Shown here: one piece after another, positions 46,975 to 54,541 of the stretch
Numbering within the stretch: position 1 is the stretch's first letter
Layout of the letters: each line of letters begins with the position of its first letter
Assembly (NCBI GenBank): GCA_963772225.1
Contig: CAVYWD010000008.1
Location: 186,001-250,000, forward strand
Reading direction: 5' to 3'
DNA length: 64,000 bases
Source: CAVYWD01 sp963772225
GTDB lineage: Bacteria; Myxococcota; Myxococcia; Myxococcales; UBA5297
The notes under the pieces: generated by a model
What the model was told of the DNA's origin: nothing
What the model saw: the letters and a program-made list of their open reading frames with translations, nothing else
Database searches by the model: none
Translations under genes and position numbers: made by a program

Positions 46975-47313
46975 TCAGCGACAGAGCTTGGTCAGCATGG
47001 CGACGATGCGCTCAAGCAGCTCGCAGCCTCGCCGATGTGCGGCAGCGTCGATGATTTTGAGCACGAGCAGGGCACCCAGGGCGGCGGCGCACTCCATCGC
47101 CGAACCGCGGGCGATGGCGTAGGTACGAGCTGCGTCTGCTTGTCCTGTCCGTCCAGCTGCTTCGGCGATGTTCAAGGGGATCGAACTGGCTGCTCGCCGA
47201 CGCCGGTCCAAGAGTGTGGAGTTCCCTCGAGGTGCATCGGACGAAAGCTGCGAAGCCAAGGCAAGAAGCTCGATGGCTCGCTGGTAGACATCCATCTTCT
47301 GGAAGCTGAGCAT
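46975..47313 (-). CDS. S23-type four-helix-bundle protein
   Basis: The 112-residue protein, MDVYQRAIELLALASQL, then RRRAASSIPLNIAEAAGRTG and YAIARGSAMECAAALGALLVL, is the hallmark sequence of the 23S-rRNA intervening-sequence 'four helix bundle protein' family (also related in fold to Avd). These small proteins occur inside rRNA insertions and as stand-alone genes, and their function is unknown. No ribosome-binding site is obvious. The gene fills the space between two arms of an inverted repeat (46878-46970 and 47337-47409), like a compact mobile unit. Confidence 0.85.
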   Translation of the reverse strand: MLSFQKMDVYQRAIELLALASQLSSDAPRGNSTLLDRRRRAASSIPLNIAEAAGRTGQADAARTYAIARGSAMECAAALGALLVLKIIDAAAHRRGCELLERIVAMLTKLCR

Positions 47314-47336
47314 TCTGATCGCTTAGCAAGCACCGC

Positions 47337-47409
47337 CGACACGACCGCCCACGGCCACGTCGCCGTCGCCGTCGCCGACCACGCCCACGTCGAGCGCCCA
47401 CGTCAACGT
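47337..47409. repeat. Right arm of the inverted repeat
   Basis: The reverse complement of this stretch reads TTGACGTGGGC, then GTGGTCGGCGACGGCGAC and, after one more hexamer, GGCCGTGGGCGGTCGTGTCG, matching the left arm at 46878-46970 with fewer hexamer units. A third, diverged copy in the same orientation as this arm lies at 49042-49134. Confidence 0.7.
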
Positions 47410-47727
47410 GCGTGCCCGAAGAGGCGGTATGCTCCGCGGCGCTGGCATGCGGAGAAATCGACGCTCTCTGACCCCTCGCTCTCCAGCAGCGGGGGAGCCT
47501 GAGGACACTCTGCCGATGGGTTCTCTGTCCCTCGTGAATCCCGAGCCGAGAATCCGCTCTCGCACCTCCTGAGGCAAGAAACGATGGGAGTCGTGGAACC
47601 GGCCCTGTGGCCTTCGAGATCGCCGCAGCGGTTCTTGTGTGCCCGCAGGCCAAAGCAGTTGGCCGAGAAACCCTTCTAGAAGAGCTCGGGCCGGCTCGGC
47701 GCCCCATCCACCCCTGAGAACGGCTTC

Positions 47728-47812
47728 GTTCAACTCGACGTTTGCGCGGCGCGCTACGATGCGAGCGCCTTGCTCGCGTCCACCGCGCCGCGCAAACGCC
47801 TGTTGGTTAGGC
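47728..47812 (-). repeat. attC-like integron recombination site
   Basis: On the minus strand GCCTAAC (47812-47806, fits RYYYAAC) and GTTGAAC (47734-47728, fits GTTRRRY) bound an 85-base imperfect palindrome. The main arms are a perfect 15-bp pair (47739-47753 with 47784-47798), followed on the outer side by one mismatch and another pair. An inner hairpin (47761-47766 with 47772-47777) fills the loop. Size, box sequences and symmetry are those of attC sites. No integrase or cassette gene is visible next to it. Confidence 0.45.
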
Positions 47813-47856
47813 TCGCGCCCGGCCTCGCCCCGAGGCCGCCGACGAGGGCCATACAA

Positions 47857-48873
47857 ATGATCGACGACGCGTGGGTCGACGAGGTGCACGCCCGGGCGTT
47901 CGTGGCGGACGCCCACGCCGACTCTCTGCTCTGGAATCGCGACCTGAACGCGCGCCAGGAACGGGGCCACGCCGACTTCCCGAGGCTCTTAGAGGCGGGG
48001 GTGAAGCTGCAGTGCTTCACCGCGGTCACGCGGGGGTTTCCTGTCGTCGGCGGCTTCCCCCTGTTCGCCGCGTGGGCCGGGTGGCCGCGGCGGGCGCTGC
48101 GCGACGAGTGGGCCCGCGCGCTCCACCAGCTCGACGCCCTGGAGGCAGCCTGCGCGCGCTCGGGCGGCCGCGCGGCCGTCGCCAGGTCTCGCGCCGACCT
48201 CGCGCAGAACGCGGCGCGGGGAACCTTGAGCGCGGTGATGGGCGTGGAGGGCGCGCACGCGCTCTGCGGCGACCCCGGCCGTGTGGACGAGCTCTGGCGC
48301 AGGGGCGTCCGCTTCATGTCGCTCACGCACCTGAGCAACAACGAGCTCGGCGGCTCGTCCTTCCGGCTGGCGCGCGAGCGCGGCCTGACCGACCTGGGGC
48401 GCGCGGTGCTCGACCGGATGGCGGCGGCGGGCATGGCGGTGGACCTGGCGCACGCCTCGCGAACGACCCTGGCGCAGGTGCTCGATCATCCGCGGGCGGT
48501 GGCGTTCTGCTCGCACACCGGGGTCCAGGCGGTGACGCCGATGTGGCGCAACCTGCCCGACGAAGTCCTCCGGCGCGTGGCCGCCCGCGGCGGCTTCGTC
48601 GGCGTCATCCTCGCGACCGAGTACCTGGGCGGAAAGTCCCTGGAGCACTTCCTCCGGCACCTGGAGCACGCCTTGGAGGTCGCGGGCGAGGACAGCGTCG
48701 GGCTCGGCTCGGACTTCGACGGGATGATCCACCTGCCGCGGCCGATGCGCGACGCGCGCGACCTGAAGCTCATCACCCGGGCGCTCCTCGAGCGCGGGCA
48801 CGCGCCGGCCCGCGTGCAGAAGGTCATGGGCGGCAACCTGCGGCGCTTCTTGGAGGAGCGCGTGATGCCTTGA
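47857..48873 (+). CDS. Renal-dipeptidase-family (M19) zinc peptidase
   Basis: The start is placed at ATG 47857 (GAGGG ~9 bases upstream), giving 338 residues. The frame upstream to 47770 runs through the attC-like palindrome and is not counted. The metal-site motifs of M19 dipeptidases are present: FVADAHADSL (HxD), VMGVEGAHAL (bridging Glu), VDLAHASRTT and FCSHTGVQ (two His), and GSDFDGMIHLP. LSNNELGGSSF and VMGGNLRRFLEE are further family blocks. The enzyme hydrolyses dipeptides, in some members containing D-residues or dehydro-amino acids. No signal peptide is seen, so it is probably cytoplasmic. Confidence 0.9.
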   Translation: MIDDAWVDEVHARAFVADAHADSLLWNRDLNARQERGHADFPRLLEAGVKLQCFTAVTRGFPVVGGFPLFAAWAGWPRRALRDEWARALHQLDALEAACARSGGRAAVARSRADLAQNAARGTLSAVMGVEGAHALCGDPGRVDELWRRGVRFMSLTHLSNNELGGSSFRLARERGLTDLGRAVLDRMAAAGMAVDLAHASRTTLAQVLDHPRAVAFCSHTGVQAVTPMWRNLPDEVLRRVAARGGFVGVILATEYLGGKSLEHFLRHLEHALEVAGEDSVGLGSDFDGMIHLPRPMRDARDLKLITRALLERGHAPARVQKVMGGNLRRFLEERVMP

Positions 48874-49041
48874 CGGGCGCGAAGCGGCGGCGGCGTCTCG
48901 CCGAAGCCTTTGGAGTTGAATCTCGGGTCCACAGGGCAGCTCGCCTTTTCTATCTGAGCGAAAGGCTCGCGCCGCGCGCCGTCGCCGAGAGGGAAAGGGC
49001 GCCTGACCAGGCGCCGAAAGTTCGATTTGGGATCTTCGCGT

Positions 49042-49134
49042 CGCCCACGGCCACGTCGCCGTCGCAGACCACGCCCATGTCGAGCGCCACGCCCATGTCG
49101 ACCGGCATGCCCATGTCGACCGGCATGCCCTGGG
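49042..49134. repeat. Third, diverged copy of the inverted-repeat sequence
   Basis: CGCCCACGGCCACGTCGCCGTCGC, then GACCACGCCCATGTCGAGCGCC and several GCCCATGTCGACCG units match the right arm at 47337-47409 with substitutions. No four-helix-bundle gene adjoins it, so it may be a solo scar of the element or an ordinary dispersed repeat. Confidence 0.55.
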
Positions 49135-49170
49135 CGGCGTCTATCCCGGAATGAACGAACGCGCCTGGGA

Positions 49171-49485
49171 CTAGTTCAGCACGAGCTCCGGCGGGAGGCG
49201 GTACACCGCCAGGTAGCGCACCGGCTCCTCGGCGCGAAAGGCGAACTCGCCGGCCCCCACCTCCACCACGTCGCCGGGACGGACGAGGGTTCGCTCTCCG
49301 TCCGACTCGAGGTAGAACGTGCCCTCCAGGCCGATGAGCGTGCGGGCGGGGGCCGTGCCGGTCATCATGCCGGGCTCCTCCAGCTCGCGCAGATGCACCT
49401 GATAGAGCGCGACCGGGTAGCGCCGGCGCGCCGACTCCTCGGTCAAGGCTCCGAACTCCGGCTCGTTCCAACGGGAAGCGCGCAT
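49171..49485 (-). CDS. Small cupin-domain protein
   Basis: This is a 104-residue single cupin: ARTLIGLEGTFYLESDGERTLVRPGDVVEVGAGEFAFRAEE is the core beta-barrel, and the protein ends RYLAVYRLPPELVLN. The metal-binding histidines of cupin motif 1 are missing (the region reads GTAPARTLIGLEG), so it may bind a ligand rather than act as a metalloenzyme. It stands between a repeat and a divergent small membrane-protein gene. Confidence 0.7.
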   Translation of the reverse strand: MRASRWNEPEFGALTEESARRRYPVALYQVHLRELEEPGMMTGTAPARTLIGLEGTFYLESDGERTLVRPGDVVEVGAGEFAFRAEEPVRYLAVYRLPPELVLN

Positions 49486-49620
49486 GGCGGCGTCCTTCCT
49501 TCCATCGGGGCTCGCCCCCGTAATCTAACCTGCGTCCGGCCTCGTTCGCTCGCCGCGCGCGCTGACGGCCGCCGGCGCCTGTGGTAGGGCTTCTAGCCTC
49601 CCCACTTTCCCGGAGGCGCC

Positions 49621-49929
49621 ATGAAGTTCCTCGCGGCGGTGCAGAAGTACCTGACGCTGGCCGGCGTGGGCCTGCTCGCCGGCATCCTCGGCGTCGGCCT
49701 CCTGGGAATTCGCGCGCTGCAGTGGTACGCCGCGCCGGCCATCTCTGGGGCGCTCTGCACCTGCGATGAAGGGGTGAAGTGGGGCGCCGAGCATGTCTTC
49801 AGGACTCAGCTCATCGCCGGCGCCGTCGGCGCGGTGATCATGGTCGTGCTCGGCGCGATGGTGACGTCCTGGTTTCGGGGTCGCGCCCAGCGCAAGGCCG
49901 CGCCGCAGGGCGAGACCCGCGCGCCCTGA
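49621..49929 (+). CDS. Small two-helix membrane protein, unknown function
   Basis: The 102-residue product has GGAGG five bases before its ATG. Two hydrophobic helices are separated by a ~35-residue loop with a CTC pair: LTLAGVGLLAGILGVGLLGI near residues 11-31 and LIAGAVGAVIMVVLGAMV near 62-80. The C-terminal tail is basic. No family recognised. A palindromic repeat follows its stop. Confidence 0.6.
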   Translation: MKFLAAVQKYLTLAGVGLLAGILGVGLLGIRALQWYAAPAISGALCTCDEGVKWGAEHVFRTQLIAGAVGAVIMVVLGAMVTSWFRGRAQRKAAPQGETRAP

Positions 49930-49935
49930 GCCGCC

Positions 49936-49982
49936 TCACCCCCCAACCCCCTCCCCGCTCGCGGCCGCTCGCGGGGAGGGGG
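49936..49982. repeat. Intergenic palindromic repeat, copy 2
   Basis: TCACCCCCCAACCCCC leads into CTCCCCGC, a GCGGCCGC-containing loop and GCGGGGAGGGGG. It has the same build as 41799-41840. Position directly after the small membrane-protein gene and before the export-gate operon fits a terminator-like role. Confidence 0.55.
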
Positions 49983-50093
49983 CACTTTCGTTGGCCAGGG
50001 CGCGGACGCTGCCCCGGGCCGACCGCTCTCGGGTTCCCAACGGGCTTCCCTCCGTTTGACGGGCTGAAGGGCCGCACGGTAGAACCCAAGACA

Positions 50094-50678
50094 TTGCTCT
50101 GCATCCTGCGATGGACTGCGCTCTGCGCGGCGCTGCTCGTGAGCCCTGCCCCCGCGTTCGCCCAGGCTGAGGGCGTGGGCCCGGCAGCCGCCGCCTTGCC
50201 TTTGGCCGCTTCTGGCGCCCCGGCCGCGCCCGCTCGCGGCGAGGCCGTCCCGGAGCTGGCGTTGCCGGGGCCGAGCGAGAGCCTCGCCGGCGCGCTGGTG
50301 CGCATGCTGCTGGTCCTCGCGCTGGTGCTGGCGCTGGTCTATCTCACCCTCAACTTCGGCCTGCGGCGCCTGATGCGCGGCGTCGCGGGTTCGCAGGCCC
50401 TGGTGCAGGTGCACGAGCGCGTCCCGCTCGATCCCAAGAAAAGCCTGTACCTGGTGGAGGCGGCCGGCGAGTACCTCCTCCTGGGCGCGGGCGACGGGCC
50501 GATTCCGCTGCTCACCCGGATCGACCCCGAGAAGGCGCGTGAATGGATGGCGAAGCGCGCCGCGCCCTCGAAGCTCGCGTTCAGGCCCTTCTGGGAGCGG
50601 CTGAGCGTCAAGCCGCCCGAGCCGCCCGCATCCGCTCCACCGCCTGCGTCGGGCGAAGCGGCGAAGGAGCCCCGATGA
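50094..50678 (+). CDS. fliO: FliO-like export-gate assembly protein
   Basis: About 194 residues. There is no ATG in a suitable place; TTG 50094 is the best start and gives a signal peptide (LRWTALCAALLVSPAPAFAQA). A Pro/Ala-rich linker, one membrane helix (MLLVLALVLALVYLTLNFGL) and the FliO cytoplasmic block follow (VQVHERVPLDPKKSLYLVEAAGEYLLLG, then GPIPLLTRID). In flagellar systems FliO helps assemble the FliP ring. It overlaps the SctR/FliP gene by ATGA. Classical injectisomes lack FliO, so its presence beside SctR-like genes is noteworthy. Confidence 0.7.
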   Translation: MLCILRWTALCAALLVSPAPAFAQAEGVGPAAAALPLAASGAPAAPARGEAVPELALPGPSESLAGALVRMLLVLALVLALVYLTLNFGLRRLMRGVAGSQALVQVHERVPLDPKKSLYLVEAAGEYLLLGAGDGPIPLLTRIDPEKAREWMAKRAAPSKLAFRPFWERLSVKPPEPPASAPPPASGEAAKEPR

Positions 50679-51529
50679 GCCCGCTCACCCGCTCGCGCGC
50701 CGCGGCGCTGACTGTGGTGGCCTTCTCGGCGCTCTGGGTCGCGCCGGCCGCGGCCTTCGGGGCGGCCTCGGCCACCCGCGCGCTCTCCGCCCAGAAGGCG
50801 CCTGCGCCGCAGCCCGCCGAGGCCCGCGAGCCCACCTCGTCGCTCCCGGCGCTGGGCGCCTCCAACGTCGCCGGAAAGCCGCTGGTGCTCATGGTGGCGC
50901 TGGGGGCGATGACGCTCGTCCCCTTCGTGCTCTTGATGGTCACTTCGTTTGTGAAGATCGCCGTGGTGCTGTCCATCGTGCGCAGCGCACTGGGCACCCA
51001 GCAGATCCCGCCGACCCAGGTGCTCACGGGCATGGCCATCATCTTGACGGTCTACATCATGGCCCCGGTCGGCCAGGAGATGTACCGCGCCTCTGGCAAT
51101 CTCTTCGACCAGCGCGGCGAGCTGATGAGCGCGCAGACGGTCGGCGTCGTCATTCAGGCGGCCGACAGCGCCAAGGAGCCGATGCGGGCGTTTCTCCTGC
51201 GCCACTCGACCGCCAAGGACCGGGCCATGTTCTTCTCGCTCGCGCGGCGGATGCGCCCCGAGCCGGACAAGGCCGACGTCGCGGAAAACGACTTCATGGT
51301 GGTGGTCCCGTCGTTCGTCATCAGCGAGCTCACGCAGGCCTTCCAGATAGGCTTCATCCTCTTCGTGCCGTTCATCGTCATCGACATGGTGGTGGCGAAC
51401 ATCCTGCTCGCCCTGGGCATGCACATGCTCTCGCCCACGACCATCTCCATGCCGTTCAAGCTCCTGCTCTTCGTGCTGGTCGACGGCTGGTACTACATCA
51501 GCAAGGGGCTGGTGATCAGCTACCTGTAG
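50675..51529 (+). CDS. sctR: SctR/FliP-family export-gate protein
   Basis: The 284-residue product has an N-terminal signal-like segment (ALTVVAFSALWVAPAAAF) and a long linker, as in FliP. The core blocks are ALGAMTLVPFVLLMVTSFVKIAVVLS, VRSALGTQQIPPTQVLTGMA, IQAADSAKEPMRAFLLRHS and LTQAFQIGFILFVPFIVIDM. The end reads SPTTISMPFKLLLFVLVDGW followed by YYISKGLVISYL. The QQIPP block and the KGL ending are closer to injectisome SctR than to flagellar FliP, while the signal peptide and neighbouring FliO are flagellar traits. It forms the core pore of the type III export gate in the inner membrane. Confidence 0.85.
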   Translation: MSPLTRSRAAALTVVAFSALWVAPAAAFGAASATRALSAQKAPAPQPAEAREPTSSLPALGASNVAGKPLVLMVALGAMTLVPFVLLMVTSFVKIAVVLSIVRSALGTQQIPPTQVLTGMAIILTVYIMAPVGQEMYRASGNLFDQRGELMSAQTVGVVIQAADSAKEPMRAFLLRHSTAKDRAMFFSLARRMRPEPDKADVAENDFMVVVPSFVISELTQAFQIGFILFVPFIVIDMVVANILLALGMHMLSPTTISMPFKLLLFVLVDGWYYISKGLVISYL

Positions 51530-51557
51530 CTCGCCGCCGCCCGCGAGGAGGTTCGCC

Positions 51558-51827
51558 ATGGTCTCGCAAGTGGTCACCAGCATCACCCGCGAGGCGCTCT
51601 ACCTGGTGCTCATCGCCTCCGGGCTGCCGGTCGTCATCAGCCTCATCGTGGGGCTCATCATCGCCGTCTTCCAGGCGGCCACGCAGATCCAGGAGCAGAC
51701 GCTGAGCTTCGCGCCCAAGCTCGTCATCGTCTTCGGCACCCTCGCCCTGGCGGGCCCGTGGATAGGCCACCAGCTCCTGATGTTCACCTTCCACCTGTTC
51801 GATCGCTTCCCGGCGATGGTGCGCTAG
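51558..51827 (+). CDS. sctS: SctS/FliQ-family export-gate protein
   Basis: The 89-residue protein has GAGGAGG upstream of the ATG. Two membrane hairpin helices are seen: ALYLVLIASGLPVVISLIVGLIIAVFQAATQIQEQTLSF and LVIVFGTLALAGPWIGHQLL. The 'TQIQEQTLSFAPKL' block resembles SctS (QDQTL) more than FliQ (NEMTL). It lies 28 bases after sctR and 10 bases before sctT, in the conserved R-S-T-U order. Confidence 0.87.
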   Translation: MVSQVVTSITREALYLVLIASGLPVVISLIVGLIIAVFQAATQIQEQTLSFAPKLVIVFGTLALAGPWIGHQLLMFTFHLFDRFPAMVR

Positions 51828-51837
51828 CGGGCCCTCG

Positions 51838-52662
51838 ATGGAGCAGATCTTCAACGAGCTCGGGCTCCGGGCGAGCTTCTCCAACGCCCTGCTCACCTTC
51901 GCCCTGGTGATGGGGCGGGTGATGCCGCTCATCCTGTTCGCGCCGTTCATCGGCGGCGAGCTCGTGCCGTCCGAGGTGAAGTTGGGCGTGGGGGTGGTGC
52001 TCTCCGCGATGGTCTACCCGTTCGTGTCGCAAACGGTCATCCCGGCGTCGGCCCTGGCGTTCGTCCTGCTCCTGCTCAAGGAGGTCTTCGTCGGCTACGT
52101 GGTGGCGTATGCGGCGAGCTTCGCCTTCGAGGCGGCGCGGTCGGCCGGCACGCTCGTCGACACCATGTCGGGCGCGAACATGGCCACGGTCCTGGTTCCG
52201 CAGATCCAGCAGCAGGCCTCGCTCTTCGCGGACTTCAAGTTCCAGGTCGTCATTCTCCTGTTCCTGGGCCTGGGCGGGCAAAGGCTGGTCATCCAGGCGT
52301 TGGCCGAGAGCTTCACCGCCATCCCCCTGAGCGCCTGGCCGCGCTTCGCCCACGGCTTCTGGCCGCTGTTCGAGCTCACGCTTCGCGTCTCGGGCGACCT
52401 CGTCTTGGTGGCGGTCGCGCTGGCGGCGCCGGCCTCCATCGCGACGTTCATCACCGACCTCGCCTTGGGCCTCATCAACCGCGTCGCCCCGCAGGTCCAG
52501 GTCTTCTTCATCTCCATGGCGGTGAAGCCGCTGGTGGTGGTGGTCGTCGTGCTCGCGGCGTTGACGGCGCTGTTCGACCGGATGTCCGGCGTCTTCCGGG
52601 CCATGCTCGAAGGCGTCCGGCAGGCGATTCTTTCTCTTCACCTGACAAAGGAAGGGAGGTGA
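51838..52662 (+). CDS. sctT: SctT/FliR-family export-gate protein
   Basis: The 274-residue integral membrane protein has family blocks VMGRVMPLILFAPFIGGELVPSEVKLG, YAASFAFEAARSAGTLVDTM, SGANMATVLVPQIQQQASLF and LALGLINRVAPQVQVFFISMAVKP, the last being the diagnostic NRxxPQxxxF of SctT/FliR. It completes the pore with SctR and SctS. The stop is followed after 7 bases by the sctU GTG; the GGGAGG for sctU lies within its last codons. Confidence 0.88.
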   Translation: MEQIFNELGLRASFSNALLTFALVMGRVMPLILFAPFIGGELVPSEVKLGVGVVLSAMVYPFVSQTVIPASALAFVLLLLKEVFVGYVVAYAASFAFEAARSAGTLVDTMSGANMATVLVPQIQQQASLFADFKFQVVILLFLGLGGQRLVIQALAESFTAIPLSAWPRFAHGFWPLFELTLRVSGDLVLVAVALAAPASIATFITDLALGLINRVAPQVQVFFISMAVKPLVVVVVVLAALTALFDRMSGVFRAMLEGVRQAILSLHLTKEGR

Positions 52663-52669
52663 TGGCGGC

Positions 52670-53800
52670 GTGGCGGACGAGTCCGGCGAGAAGACCGAGG
52701 AGCCGACCCACCGAAAGCTCGAGGAGGCTCGAAAGAAGGGGCAGGTCTGGAAGTCGCGAGACCTGACGGGCGCGCTGGTGTTCTTGGGCGGCTTCGCGGT
52801 GATGGTGGCGACGTTTCCGACCATGCTGGCGCGGTTTCGCGAAGTGCTCCAGGGCGCCATGGCCAAGGTCGCAGGCCCCGTGGGGCCCCAGGCGGTGGCG
52901 CAGGCGCTCTACGACGGCATGACGGCCATGCTCCTCTTGACCCTGCCCATCGTGGTCGCCTGCGCGGCGATCGGCGCGCTGGCCGACGTTCTCCAGGTCG
53001 GGGCGATGTTCACGCTCGAGCCGCTCTCGCCGAAGTTGGAGAAGCTCAACCCCATCGAGGGGCTCAAGAAGCTCTTCTCCAAGAAGCAGCTCGTGGAGCT
53101 CTTGAAGAGCACCGTCAAGCTGACGCTCGCGGCCTACGTCGCCTACACCGTGCTCCGCGGCGAGCTGAGGCTGATCGTCTCGAGCGCCCGAGCCTCGCCC
53201 GGGCTGATCCTCGAGGCGGCCGGCAGCATCCTCTGGAAGCTCGCGACGCGCATCGGGATGCTGCTGGCGCTCTTCGCCGTGTTCGACCTCTGGTGGCAGC
53301 GCAGGTCCTTCATGAAGGACCAGATGATGACCAAGGAGGAGGTCAAGCGCGAGTACAAGGAGTCCGAGGGCGACCCCCACCACAAGGCCAAGCGCAAGCA
53401 GTTGCACCGGGAGATCCTCGAGAGCGCCATGCTGAACGACGTCGCCCGGGCCGACGTGGTGGTGACCAACCCCGACCACTACGCGGTCGCCCTGAAGTAC
53501 GAGCGCGCGCAGGACGGAGCGCCGCGCGTCCTGGCCAAGGGGATGGACTCCCTCGCCCAGCAGATCAAGGCCCTGGCCCGCGGCGCCGACGTCCCCATGG
53601 TCGAGGACAAGCCGCTCGCGCGGGCGCTGTTCCGGGTGGAGCTGGGGGACGAGATCCCCGACGGGCTCTTCGACGCGGTCGCGGAGATCTCTGAGCTTCG
53701 TCTATGCACAGCAGCGGAAGCAGGAAGGCGTAGCGCCGAGCGATTGGTGAGCTCGCTCGCCGCCGTGCGCCGCCGGCCAGGGCCCGATTTGACGGACTGA
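52670..53800 (+). CDS. sctU: SctU/FlhB-family switch protein with an NPDH self-cleavage site
   Basis: The GTG start at 52670 follows GGGAGG. Of 376 residues, the N-terminus EKTEEPTHRKLEEARKKGQVWKSRDL is the classical family opening. Four membrane helices follow, then a cytosolic domain with KEEVKREYKESEGDPHHKAKRKQ and VVVTNPDHYAVALKYE. The auto-cleavage site is NPDH (Asn267-Pro268) instead of the usual NPTH. MVEDKPLARALFRVELGDEIPDGLFDAVAEI is the conserved end. The protein switches substrate specificity of type III export. No FlhA/SctV, ATPase or ring genes are present, and the next gene is an unrelated TetR. Confidence 0.9.
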   Translation: MADESGEKTEEPTHRKLEEARKKGQVWKSRDLTGALVFLGGFAVMVATFPTMLARFREVLQGAMAKVAGPVGPQAVAQALYDGMTAMLLLTLPIVVACAAIGALADVLQVGAMFTLEPLSPKLEKLNPIEGLKKLFSKKQLVELLKSTVKLTLAAYVAYTVLRGELRLIVSSARASPGLILEAAGSILWKLATRIGMLLALFAVFDLWWQRRSFMKDQMMTKEEVKREYKESEGDPHHKAKRKQLHREILESAMLNDVARADVVVTNPDHYAVALKYERAQDGAPRVLAKGMDSLAQQIKALARGADVPMVEDKPLARALFRVELGDEIPDGLFDAVAEISELRLCTAAEAGRRSAERLVSSLAAVRRRPGPDLTD

Positions 53801-53823
53801 CCGGTTGGGCGTATTCGGTCAGT

Positions 53824-54541
53824 ATGCCCACCGGCGACCGGGTCGAGAAGCTCCTCAACCTGCTCTCGCAGGGGCCGGCGGCGGCCAAGAAGGCCGGATT
53901 CCGGCTCCAGGACTTCTCGCGCGCCTTCGCCGGCCCCGAGGCGCCGAAGAGCGCCAAGGCCCGCACGCGACGGCGCCTGCTCGCGGCCGCGGCCGAGCTC
54001 TTCGAGAAGCTCGGCTACCGCCAGACGAGCATGGACGCAGTCGCGCTGCAGGCCGGGGTGGCCAAGGGCACGGTCTACGTCCACTTCAAGAACAAGTCGG
54101 ACCTGCTCTACCAGGTCGTCCTCGAGGAGAAGCAGCGGATCGGCGCGCGGTTCGCGGGCCTCTTCGCCGAGCCCCTGGCTCCCGCGGAGCGGCTGCGCCG
54201 CTACCTGGAGCTGGCGCTCCTGTCCACGCGCGACTCGCCCTTGATCGCGCGGCTGCTCCAGGGCGATCGCGACCTCCAGATTCTGGCTGGACGAGATGCC
54301 GGCCTCGGCCCGCGGCCGGCTGCAGCACGCGCAGGACGCCGGAGTGCAGCTTCTGCTGGAGGGCGTCGGCCGCTTCGACGCCCTCTCAGCTGCGGAGCGC
54401 TCCGAGCGGGCCAAGGTCCTCCTGGCGCTGCTGTTGATGGCCGGGCACCTGATGGAGCCGAGCGCGCGGCAGGGCATGAGCCCGGAGCGCTTCGCGGCCC
54501 AGCTGGCCAAGGTCCTGGTCGGCGGGATTGGCGCGCGATGA
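53824..54541 (+). CDS. TetR-family regulator, frameshifted near 54283
   Basis: A helix-turn-helix region (ARTRRRLLAAAAELFEKLGYRQTSMDAVALQAGVAKGTVYVHF) at about residues 45-90 is intact. The in-frame continuation becomes Arg/Gly-rich after RDLQI. The +1 frame from ~54283 gives a good TetR C-terminus (FWLDEMPASARGRLQHAQDAG, then LLLALLLMAGHLMEPSARQG), ending at the TGA at 54539-54541, which overlaps the next ATG. One inserted base or two missing bases explain this; a sequence error is as likely as a dead gene. It probably regulates the export operon downstream. An N-terminal extension of ~40 residues before the helix-turn-helix is unusual. Confidence 0.75.
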
